A stretch of 60,000 nucleotides of DNA from Antedon mediterranea (Eukaryota; Echinodermata; Crinoidea; Comatulida; Antedonidae). This document shows, piece after piece, positions 24,041 through 36,900 of this stretch; positions within the stretch are counted from its first letter, which is position 1; every line of letters begins with the position of its first letter. The notes under the pieces were generated by a model. The model searched no databases. It saw nothing but the letters and a program-made list of their open reading frames with translations, and had not been told where the DNA came from. Both the position numbers and the translations under genes were made by a program. The DNA lies in assembly GCF_964355755.1 (NCBI RefSeq), contig NC_092672.1, positions 28,518,501 through 28,578,500 on the forward strand, given 5' to 3'.

Positions 24041-24864
24041 AAAATTTTTACGCCGTGGCTAAAGATACGGTACTGTATTCTAACTTCGGTTTACTAAGGT
24101 ACGGTAAAATTGCATTACGTCATAACCAGCCAATGGGGTGCTGGTACGTGTGTGACGTCATCGCATAATAAGGACTTTGGATTTTTTTCATATCGCGAAA
24201 ACAGTGATCAACCGCATTTTCTTTATGCTTCATTCATGGAGGTATTTTTATACCTCCATGCTTCATTTATCGCCGTCGTGTGTGACAAAAACTAAATGTA
24301 GCCTACCTTTGTTGTTATTATTGAAAAAAACATGTTGATTTTAATTCTAGAATACAGAAAGCCGTTTCAAAAGAGGCCTTAGGCCTACTTACTACGTACT
24401 ATAAGTATAACCTCATATGAGTTTGTTTGTGTAGGGAAAGCGATGCCAGGTTGGGGCCAGCTGCATGTGTGCGCTTATTTCTGTGACTCAGCTCTGGGGC
24501 TACTGTCTAAATCATATTATTTGAGGGCCCCTTTATTGTCCGCATTTGCTTGTTGTTTATGGTCACCATTGTAAACAAAGTTTAATAAAAAATATAGTTC
24601 TAAATCCCGGTCTAAATAGGCCATTTGGAATAAAAATAAAACCCTCATCAGCGCACACACATCCATGCAGTCTGGCGCCACCGACAAGAATTCTCTACAC
24701 AACAGACGCGATATTAAAAAAAATCCAAAGTCCTTATACGATGACGTCGCACACGTACCAGCACCCCATTGGCTGATTATGACGTAATGCAATTTTACCG
24801 TACCTTTAGTAAACAGAAGTTAGAATACGGTACCGTATCTTTAGCCACGGCGAAATTTTTAATA
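24041..24864. mobile_element. Inverted-repeat element in the RACGAP1 5' intron
   Basis: Arms 24041-24200 and 24703-24864 are inverted copies (CGCCGTGGCTAAAGATACGG; AATTGCATTACGTCATAA) around a 500-base spacer. The spacer holds a perfect hairpin, TGGAGGTAT...ATACCTCCA, near 24237-24260. Two mirror-image frames in the arms are by-products. No target duplication was identified. Confidence 0.85.
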
Positions 24865-24934
24865 GGCCTAGCCTAGGCCTATATTAAAAAAACAGAATTG
24901 ATTTTTTTTTTTTACAGGTGTAATTTAAAGCAAA

Positions 24935-27900
24935 ATGACAAAGCCTCATAAATCTATAGTGGCGGTTCTTGATGAGATAGTTGCTTACTCCTCAGCTTGC
25001 TCTAGAGGAGATGAAACGGGTAAGAAGCATTAATTTTTGTTTGTGCTAGGCCTAAATTTATAGAGCTCTCTAATATTATTTAGGCATTTCTTTCACTCAG
25101 CTTTTTGCAATCAAACACTCGCCATGAGGCCACGTATAAATTTTAAAAAGTGTAGGCCTAGTTGATCGTTGATTCACCCAGATTTTTGTGATCAGACATT
25201 CGCAATAAGGCCATGTAAACATTTTAATATTGTAGTACATCATTGACATTGATGAAGAGGGAAGGTTTTTTTTTGTAAGGTACAACCCAGAACAAAATGA
25301 GGTATGATGAGGATTTTTAATAATACTTGTGTATTTATTTATATTTACAATTTTTAATATGTAATTTCATGCCAGTTTTACATGTATTTCCATATTTTAT
25401 TATGGACAGTATGTTCCTTGTAACCACCTTTTCTTTTTCAACTATCTCCAATATTACATTGTTGGACACACTTACATTTCTTTGTTGTATCATCTCTTTG
25501 GAAGAACTCCCACCTTTTGTCAAGCATTCACCCATTTAAATGTTAAAACTCATTTATTTAGCAATTTTCAGGATACCATAACCATTGTGTGTGTGTGGTG
25601 ATTTCAGAATCGTCTGCCCTGCATCCCAGGATGATTATAAAATCAAATTACATTTATTTACTTATTTACAGACCCTGATAATAAATAATGAAATATAATA
25701 AAAAGATAATGAAATGCAAAGCAATAGATAATTGATATAATGTAAACAGATTTCCTGGAAAGATGAGAAAAAAATTCTTATATAGCAAGCCTTAAAAAAA
25801 AATGATAATGAAATATATTTTATCATGTCAGTCATTTAGAATTTGTTTTCTATGTCCAGAAGGGAAACCTAAAGTAATTAATGCAACATAAATCAGGCTT
25901 TGTCTTTTAAGGCGAGCGAGTGCGATCACTCACCTAACGCACTCCTAAACTGCCCTTGAGGAGTGCGATTTACAACACGCCTAAATTTGGTAAACTTCTA
26001 CACCAAAATACAAACAGCACACCTACAGCACCCCTGAATGTATTAAGGAGTGCAATTTGTAGCACACCTATAATTTTCATAAGACAAGGCCTGATAAATG
26101 TTTGATTGTCATTTATTATTAGAATTTTTGAAGTTTGCAAGGAACCAGGAAGATTGTCGATTGAAATGGTTAAAAGCAGAAGAGGAAAATCGTATACTTC
26201 AAGAACGAATCTTTCAGCTTCAAGCCGAGAAAGAGGCATTAGATGTGAAGTTGAAACATGCAAGGTAATTTGTTTTTAATAAATATAATTCCAAACACTA
26301 CAAAAGATCAACTATGATTACCTTACTTCAATGTCTACTATTCAATTCAACATTTATTTCGACCAAAATCAAACATAACACACATTTACTAAACAAATAA
26401 AACATAACAAAAAAGTATCATTTGGTCAAAGGACGACAGAGACTCGAACAAGTCTGTCACTGTCGTCCCCTCCTCGTAGACACAATTCATAAGAAAAAAG
26501 AATTACACCAAGTACACATAATCAATTTGTGTGTGTTCAATAGACACATGAGAATATTAGTTTAGAAATGAGAAACTCTTTCAATTCTAGAAGTTCTCTT
26601 ACTATGGATATCCCTATCACTTTCCCATGAAACATGTTTTGAATCGCTACCACCAACCTATGTTATTGGGGAACTTATGCTGGGTCCTGAATTTATTCCT
26701 TCAATATTTAAAAAGCAAGTCAGACATTGTGGGATAATCAATAGAAAAATTATGCAAATTGATTTTAACACATTACAGAGCAAAAGACAATGATCTCTTT
26801 TGTTTAACCATTAAAGTTATCCTTTAAAGGAAATTAGCTTTTATAATATTTAACAATAGGAGTCAGGAACACACCTTATTTAGGGAACACCTTATTTAAT
26901 GCACCAATAAATTCTGATACAATACAATACATGATGGTAGGCCTAATATAGAGGAACATTTACTGATCTCTTTTCTCCAATTGGGGCTCAGGCTATAACA
27001 TCTAACTTTATCATGGCTGTAAATCAAGTTTGTAATTGGTTAAAATGTGTTAAAGAAAAGAGTAAGTTGCAAAAGAAAAAGAGAAAATCCATTCAGTAAG
27101 TATTTTGTAAATGTACATGATCTTAATAAATTTTGAATCATGCTAGGAATAGGTATCCCAATGAAGCGGATTTTCGTTACCGCGATTTTAACACGTTCGT
27201 GAAATTTCAAAAAGTGACGTGTCTTTGAAGTTAAAAATATACTATTTCTGATATACACATGTGAATAAAAATTATATGTCTGGGAAGATCTTGTTTAAGG
27301 GATTATTTTCATATATTTTTAATCTATGTTTATTAAATATTTTAATAGAAAACGCGAGTTAAAAATGAGGTACAAAAGCCGGCGAGCCGAAATCCGCGCG
27401 CTAAAAAATAACTTTGGAAAACACCTACCCATTTTCAAAACACGATCGCACGAGGTCCATAATAGGTGGTGGAGTAATTTTTGTTGTATGTTATCAGGCT
27501 TTAAATACTCTTTATTTTGATATGTAAATCGGTTATTATTATTATGTACATCTGCCTCAAATGTCAATTTTAACGATAAAAATTGAATTTTTTAGTCTTT
27601 CTCATTATCAAAATCTGGCTAATTTAGTATTGAATTGAAGCTAATTTATATTTCTGTTTGATAAACCACATCGTTTTATTTGACTTTGCGTGGACCTCGT
27701 GCGAAGAGGCCAACAAGACCAACCACTGAAAAAAATAATCCCTACCATAAATATCAGTGTTTACCATTTTCCTTACGGGGGGATTCAGTTCTCCGTTTAT
27801 TACTAAATTATCGTCGCCCACACAATGTGCATGGTATGCATGTATTAGCGCGTTAATTAATGATTGGATAACCCCTGCAGTGGACTGTTCCATTTTCTGA

Positions 27901-30900
27901 ACTAGTCTTCGCCGCACACGAGGCATGTCGAAAAATGTCGCCTCTCATGGAATATTTGCTTCGAAACGTCAATTTTACCGATTTATTAAATTATTTAATA
28001 AGTGGAATATTTATAAATCTACTATATAAAGCAAGTACGTTAGGAAGAAATGTACCGAAGAAATTTAAGAAGCTTTGATTTTGCTATGCAGCGGCCGTAA
28101 GCCATTGTATGTAGGCGGCCGAAACGCGCTTTGGCCTGTGTTGCCGTTGTATGTCTACGCTGTTTCTAGGCCTAAATTTTATTCCGTATATTTCAATTCA
28201 AAGTGCAACTTTCGGTTAGAATAATCGAAAGGGAAATAAAATTAAACATGCTACAATTATACCATTGAGGTAATTACTTTGTTAAATAAAAAATTTCTTC
28301 CCGATATTTCTTAGGCAGAATTTAGCGTCAGGCTTTTATTTAGACCTTGCTAGCTAGGGGCCTATCTTAACTTGTAGTAGGCGCGGCCGAGTCTACGTTC
28401 GGCCCGGCGCTCCAAATGGAATCGAACACATAATAAGCACGGGCTTAATTCTTATTTTTGGCGGTTCGAAAATCAATTTAAATAATATATGATTATAAAT
28501 ATAACTTTAAATACTAGAATTATTAAAAAAATGTATACTTACGAAAAATAATATTTAATGAAAAGAAACAATACCCACACAGTTTTTTAACGCAATATTT
28601 TTTTTTCTTCACATTTTAACATTTTTTAACAATATTTTATGTTGTATTTCAGAATTACCTACCTGTCAATATAAATAACCTTACTAAAATACATATTACA
28701 TTTTATGCAATGCAAAAAAAAAGAAGTTAATTCACACATTGGTTCAAAAGTTATGAATCATTTAAAGACAGGAACTTTTTGGGCATTTTTGAGACATTGG
28801 GAAAATCACGCGTAAAAAGCCCTCGGACGAATTTTGTAGGGCGATATCTAAAAAAAAAAATGTGGAGGACACCCAAAAAAAAATTTTTCTTGTACAACTC
28901 TGTTGTATCTATGGGTTTGGAAAAAATAAGAACTTTAAAATTATTAGTATAAAAGTTATAACCCTTCAAAAATGGGTTCAAATATAATTAGAAAAAGTGC
29001 CATTTTTCAAGCAAAAATCACTGTTTTTTGGGCACTTTAACGGACCATAACTTTTGAATGGATAATCCGATTTCAATCATTTAAATTGCAAAAGTTTATG
29101 TTCAGTAAGTTCCTTCTGATTAACTGAAAGAAAAAGTACCATCATTAATTTGAATTTTTACATTGGGATACCTACTAGGAATTAATATAATTTAAATTTG
29201 TGTGCCTATCTTACCTGGATAAACATTATGACCTTTTTCCCCATTGAAAAACAAAAACTCAAAATAAGTTTAAAGATACCCTTTCAAGAAAGTGATCTCT
29301 CCCAAAGACCCTTGGAATGACCTATAATATTTTCCAGATTATTTGAGTTTCAGAATTCATTTTAAAATGGACCTGAAATGGAATTTCGATTTTCAAGAAA
29401 TTCACACATGTTATTTAAATGTATCAAATTAACACAAACCCATACAAATAAAAACAAAATGTATATTATTTTGAGTAAAAACGAAATTTTAAGATACCAT
29501 GGTAAATTAGCGAAAATTACTCACGCCATTGCAATATTCTATTTCAACGGCCGTCGGAAGCCTCTATATTCACGACGTCACATATACACACGATGATCGA
29601 GAGCGTGTATGCCGCCCGATAGTCAGTGAATGATCGACGGCCTGGAAAGATACGCGAAGCGTTGACACTAATACTAATTTATTCAATATCTAATGTTGTT
29701 GAAATATAGGTCCCTAAAATGTACTTCGTTTGTTCTAAAACCCGAATTTAGAAGGCCTACCTCCCAAACCTTTACTAGGCCTAGGCCCCCAATCCAGCGC
29801 GCGGAGTCGATCCACCACCCACATCATGCGGCGAGGCTCCGTTTCATGTGCATCCAAGGACCAAAGCGATATCAACAACTTGCTGCGCTCATTGTCAAGC
29901 CAAAGTAAAATATGAATAAAATTCGTTTTCGAACTGCCTGATTCGTGACAAATAAATTATCATCTCATATTACTAATTTAATTCTGCTAAACTAAAAACT
30001 AAAGAAACTAACACATTTTAGCAGCAGTATAAATTACGAACGATATACAAAATACACGAACGGAAAATATTGATACGCATCATTGCGCACGGAGCTGTAT
30101 CCCGGACAACGTTGCCAGGCCAACTTCGGTATTACCAGAAAAAAACCATTGATTTTAAGATTTTAAATCGTCATTTACTCGATGAATAACCGTTTATACG
30201 GTAATAATTTTATCTAAAAAAATTCTAAATATGTTTCTGCAAATGCACAAGCATTTTTTAGAAAATACTCCATAGATTTCAAGAGTTATAGCCAAAAAAC
30301 TGCAAATTGTCCATTGGAGGGATAGGAATATATTCGCAAAGTGACGTCACCCGCGAATTTTTTTGATTTTCAAATGGGGCTTTCCCCAAAAGGGCCAATT
30401 TATATTTTGTAACAATATACATTCTAGCAACACCTAATAGCCCCAAAACATCATTCTAAAATGAAAAAAATCGAAAATCCATTTCAGGTCCATTTTAAGG
30501 GAGAAGAAAGCAACGATCCTTTAGGGGTTAGTATTCAACTACGGTAGTCGCTAATAATCTCTTCAAACTTCTCGTATAGAAACAGCGAGGAGTCCAAGCA
30601 GACACAATGCATTGGATAGACGTCCTGTCCTCTTCGTTTCACCAATCAGAAATTAGATAAATAATAATAGAAAAATACTATAAATTAAAACATGAATTAC
30701 AGTATAATTTGTATTTGGTAGGAAATTTGTAATTTTAAATAATTTAAATATAATAATTTTCTGTTACAGAAATCAAATTGACATCGAAATGCAGAGACGG
30801 AGGAAAGCTGAAACAGGACAAGAGGAACTGGTAAACTGACTATATTTCACTTTCTTTCTGTTAATTAAATAATTAGTAAACTTTTAGGGTAAATTAAGTG

Positions 30901-33900
30901 TGAAATTCTTCATCTTATTGTTATGTAACTCGGGAATTAGAAACGTCTTTGATTCTATTCTAAAGCTCTGTCTACACTATCAAACTAGTTTGACAAAAAA
31001 TGTGATGTGCCCAAATATGGTAGTGATATGCTCACATATGGTAGTGATATGACATCATCATGTACATATATGGGCACATTACATTTTTTTTGTCATATAA
31101 AGTTTGATAGTGTAGACAGAGCTTAAAAGGAACCTAAATGTTGACAGATTTTTCTCTCTTTTTTAGGATCGGCAAGTTTGCCTTATCCGTGAGTTGCTAG
31201 GAGACGGTAAACTGAACACTTTAAATGATAAAGATCGGGAAAGTCTAGCCTTCCTGAATGGCACCGGTTACAATCAAAATGGCACACCGATCCGTAGGTT
31301 ATCAGCCATCGACGAATCTGGCGATTTGCTATCCCCGTCTGATATCAGTTACGATCACACGGAAGATGATCTGGATACGTCCTACCTTAGAGACGGAAAG
31401 AAGTGGCGTAAGAGGTATGCCCAGCCTACACCACGAAAGGTATGTAGTCTATAGAGGCTTACTGTAGGATGGCTGTCAAATTACTGGAAAGAATTGGCCA
31501 TTCTTAAAAGTGTGGTTCTCATTAGGAATGCAAAACAAGGACGTAGATATAAGCAGGTTGACCAATGACAAGCAAATAATTCATCGCTTGGTCAAATCAC
31601 CCTTGCTGCGCTTATGTCTTTGCATTGCATTCTAGTGAGAACCTAGTTTAAACAGGTGGTTGATTGAAAGAAAAAGTTATCATCTCTCATGCCACCTCAG
31701 CCGAACTATCCAATTATATTATCTTTTAAATATGAACTCAAAACATTCAATTCCAACTGGAAAACCATCAAAACCCATGAATTTATTTTCACATTTTTAA
31801 CTGTACACTTCCCGTCAAGGCTAGTTTAATAATTATTTCGTCAGGGGAAGAATAGTAAAAGGCTTCCTACTTTTTTGGAGTTTTATGTGGTTAAGTTATC
31901 AGATGGCCTATATTGTTTTGTCAACTCTGTAACATGACAACAGTGCTGATTTTTCCATTTTCCCCCTAACTACAGTCGACTCCGCCTAAGTCGAATCTAA
32001 TGGGACCGGTATAAAAATTTGAGTTACGCGAACTTCGACTTACAGATTGCAAAAAAAAATGCTAGGCCTAGGTTCACTCACTAGCCGCTCTATGGCTAGG
32101 CCTAGTAGACCCTGCCCTGTCGCGATTGCGGCCCACGCGATGAGCCTTCTTGAATTGAGTTTGCTTAGCTAGCTAGCTAGGCCTAATAAATGCTAAGCCT
32201 CTTTTATCGGCAATTATAAACTGTATTTTCTTTTATGGTTTAAGCCCAAAACAATACGAAAATGTATAATAAATACATTTGGGTTCTTATTCGAAATCGG
32301 TATCCATTGTTCATTGCAATCTGTCTAGCACAAAATAGGTACAGTACCCACAAAACGTCACTCAAGTTCTCAACTCTGAAATAACTCATACACTTATACA
32401 CTAGCGCGAGTTGTAGGACGCCGCCGCCTATACTATACAACCTGCTTGAGAAAACGATATGGTCCCACATTATCCCCTCTGTCGTACGTTTCTCATCGGC
32501 GTTTTAGCGCGTTGTTGCCGCGTGATTTGTGACTTCAAATTATACTATATAAATCACTAAAGAATGTGTGTATTTGGACCGCAAAAAGACGTCGCAAGTG
32601 TATATTATAAAATACCTGTTTTTCCATTTAAGTGCTTGTAATCCCATAATTGTGTTAATATATTCATTTCATAGATCTTTCATTTGATCTAGATTTAATT
32701 TTCCAATCAATTTAACATCATTATTTTGTCATTACTAAATTGGATCAGGTGATTTTAACTTGCAATTAAATATTCTCAGAAAATTACCTGAAACCGGTCA
32801 ATGCGTGTCACCAGTTAATTTGATTGGATGTGCCTGTGGTGTTGAGTGTAGTGATTGACACTTCAGGATGTAGACAATAATGAACGCAATGAATACCTAA
32901 TTAGTTTGAACTTTTGTTAAATAAGCACTTCATAATTTTTTTCAGAGGCCAAGTGCCCCACCCTTGGAAGAAGATGATACACCACCAAAGAAGAGGTCTA
33001 TTGAGCTTACAGCAAATAAAGTATGTATTGTTATTATTGATGATAATTATTTATGCAACATTGTCACAAATTGTAGAATTTAATTCAAGGTGACATTTGT
33101 TACAAGCATGCACAAGGTACTCTACAAAAAGTTTTCTAAAGGCCAATTCAGACTGCGTTGTACGACGAGGCCTGACAAGTCATCTTGTAAGGATAAAGGT
33201 ACACATGTTGAATGTTCCCAGTGACCTAAAAAGTACGTCTAACCATATCTCAAGACGTCTCGTCTGGATTCAACTTGGACATCACTGACGAGTTTATAAA
33301 CGTTTCATTGGGCCTCATCCGTCATATGATGCAGTCTTATTTGAACTTAACCTGTTAAGCTGCTTTCACATCGCGCCCGGATTCGGTCCGGCGCCGTGAG
33401 AAAATATCGCGAGCGTTGAGCGCGCTTTCACATCGAGCACGAATTCGGTTGTTCGTGTCACGTACGTTTATTTTGAATTCAACCAAGTGGAACCAACATT
33501 GCAATTTTTGCAATGGAAATCTTTGACAGCGATAGCGATGATCTTGCAATGCTTAGCCTCTGGCTAAACAAAAAACGCGAACGACAATGGGTCAACATTG
33601 TCAATAAAAAAAGAAAGACGCATGGTCAGTTCGAAACTTTAGTCAGAGAAGATCTTGAAGTGGATCCCGACAAATTTTTTAATTTCTTTAGGTAAGTCTC
33701 TAGGCTAACTCATCTACTGTTTAGTGTGTGTGTCGATGTCATGAACTTAATTGTTAATTATAGCCTAGTCCGACGGTCAATTGCAACAATATTATGTCAT
33801 GAGTTTTTTCCGTTATCTTTTTAACTGAATGTGAATAGTTTTTATAATGATAATGATTTGAGCTTAATCTTAACTAGGCCTAGGCCTACCGTTTATATAT

Positions 33901-36900
33901 TGTCGCGTTAAGTTCTTTGTTAGTTAGGCCTTACATTTTTCAAACTTAGTGTTTATGATATAGGCCTAGGCCTATGTTAGGCCTATACATTGTGTGTCAA
34001 TGGAAGGAAATAAATGAATGAACAGGGTAGACGATTAGGCCTACAATGTCATAAGCTTATTAGTTTTTGTAACCTGTAACACCTATTATTGTAGGCCATA
34101 TAAAATCTACTAAAATATTGATTTCTGTTGATATTACAACTTGTCTGACTGACTTACTGCATTCATCATTTTTATGTTTTTATGTTTGTATTCTCTTCCA
34201 GAATGACTCAAGTTCAATTTGAGATATTATTTGATTTAATTAAGGATGACATCTCAAAAACAGATACAAATTTCAGAAAGAGCATCACACCCAGAGAGCG
34301 CCTAGCAATATGTCTAAGGTACGTAAGATTTGATTCTGCTAGTAGTGCAATTTGTATTGACCTAATATACTGCCCCAAGTGTGTACTAGCCTATAGTAAA
34401 ACATGATACGATATAGAAAGCCACGTGGGTAACACCTCGCATCTTTATTAAGTGATGCGCACGATACTTAAACCTTTGTAATAAAAAAAAACCCAATGTC
34501 AATGTTTAGTGCTTATGAAGAGCCGCGCTAAGTAGGACATTTATGATAATTGTACACATAGAAAAAAGGCGTTTTTATGCAGACCTACATTGAGTTTATA
34601 TATTTTTTGTATATCTTTCTCTAGATTCCTTGCCTCAGGAGACAGTTATACCTCTCTGCATTACAATTTCCGTGTAGGAATTAGCACAATAAGCGCGATA
34701 GTCTTGGAGGTGGCAGATGCTATCTGGAAAAAACTCCAACCAGTATATATGGCCCCGCCTACTAAAGATGAATGGGCCGACATATCAGCCGATTTTGAAA
34801 GACGGTGGAATTTCCCAAACTGCGTCGGAGCCATTGACGGGAAGCACGTAACAATCAAAGCCCCTGGCAATTCTGGTTCCCTATTTTATAACTACAAGGG
34901 AACCTACTCCATTGTGTTAATGGCCTTAGTAGATGCAAATTACAATTTCATCTGTGTAGACGTTGGCAACTATGGTTCTAGCAGTGATGGAGGAATTTTC
35001 TCTAGAATGCAATTAAAAATTGCTTTAGAAGAAAATACTTTAGGCATACCACCACCTAAAGTTTTACCAGATATGCCAGAGTTGGGTCCAGTGCCCCATG
35101 TGATTGTAGGGGATGAAGCATTCCCCCTCAAAACAAACGTCATGAGACCATACCCAGGTAATAAGACAGACTGATTTTTATTTTATTATTTATTGCTGTG
35201 GCAGGTCTAAAAAAATATAGCAATACTTTGTTGACACCAACACATCATAAAGAATTATTAAATAGAATTATTTATATTTCAGGTAAAAAACTTGACAGAG
35301 AAAAAAGGATATACAACTACCGCCACAGCCGTGCTAGGCGAATCTCTGAAAATGTCTTTGGCATCCTGGCCAACAAGTTTCGCATTTTTCATCGTAAGCT
35401 GGAGCTGAAGCCGGCCAACGTGGACAAAGTTGTACTGTGTGCAACAGTCCTGCATAATTTTATACGTAAAACGGGGCCAACACCAATGGGGTCAGATGAT
35501 CCAGATATATCATCAATAGAATCAGTAGAAGGCCTACTCAGTTTGGAGCACAGTGGGTTCCACAGTAGCAAAGACGCTATTGACGTCCGAGAAAAACTGT
35601 GTAAATGGTTCAGTTCTGATGTTGGTATTGTCTCGTGGCAGGACCGTTTATGTTTTGGTCATGCGGCAGCAAACTGAATAAAATATGCCAACCTAAACGA
35701 AAGTACACAGTATACCAAACTGCAAGATGTGTGCTACTACTGTATTTAATAATCAAAATCAAATTATACTAGTACATATGTTAAAGCCCCCTTCCCTACG
35801 TTTTTTAGATCTAATTTAAGATCACAAACTATATTTAATGTAAAAATAATACTATATGGTCCTATTGCGATAACTTTTTTCGTCTTTAAACGGTTAAAAA
35901 TGTGAAAAATAAGTTGATTCTAATAATTATAGCGACCCGCTATAAATCCCAAAATGCATTGCGCGCGGATTGATATTTTTTTTTTTCACCTGTAATTTGC
36001 CCACTTTTCGATCGATCGTGAGGCCAAAACAAATGGAAGACTCCTAACTTTTCAGCGAAAATACCGGGTAGTGCATTGTTTCTCACTTTTTATCATAATT
36101 TACCATAAAACGTACATTTAAGACAAGGAATGACATGGTTTAATGTTTTTAAAGTGATATATATGTATTATTTTCCAAAAAAACGTCCAAAATTGCAGGG
36201 AAGGGGTCTTTAAGATCTGTCTACACTATCAAACTAGTGTAAATGAAGAAAGTGTGATGTGCCCAAATATGGTAGTGATATGACGTCAACATGTCCATAT
36301 ATGGGCATATCACATTTTCTTTGTCACGTAAAGTTTGATAGTGTAGACAGAGCTTCAGAAATGCTATTATTTTAATTTCTATTCTTCACATTGTGCAAGT
36401 TCAGTCTCAATCTCAAAAATCGCATCGCTAATTACCTTTTTAATTTGGATTTGTTTCACTTTTGGGAAGGTTTCAACAGTTTTGAATGCAGATTCAAAAA
36501 AATATGCTAATGCATTTTTCTCTCCTGCCTTTTTCCCTGAAAAATAATCAATTAATACAGCATTCACATCTTCATTTTTGGCTAATTTTCTTTTTGCGGG
36601 AGTATGTTTTGGTTTTGAGGTACTGGGAATATCACCCTCATTAATAATTTCCGATGATGTTCCTTCTTGATCGTCTTGAATAACCTCACGACCATCCAAT
36701 ATAGCAGTGAGAAGATTTTCGCACTCACCCGGCAAATTGAAATTACTGGTGCTTCTGTAAAACATTAAAAGCAAATGATCAAGATTATTTTCAAATTCAT
36801 GTCTCTGTGCATCCTCCATCTGTTCTCACTATATAATAAGTCAGATAGTTTTGGTGTAAAATTGATGTGAACACTTATATTAATTTATTTTAAATGTAGT

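Noticed and set aside
24110-24792. Two similar small proteins starting MHYVI on opposite strands
   Set aside because: They are the same non-coding sequence read from the two arms of the inverted-repeat element.
31974-32500. Complete Tigger-type element starting CAGTCGACTCCGC
   Set aside because: No inverted right end and no transposase frame were found; only the left end is supported.
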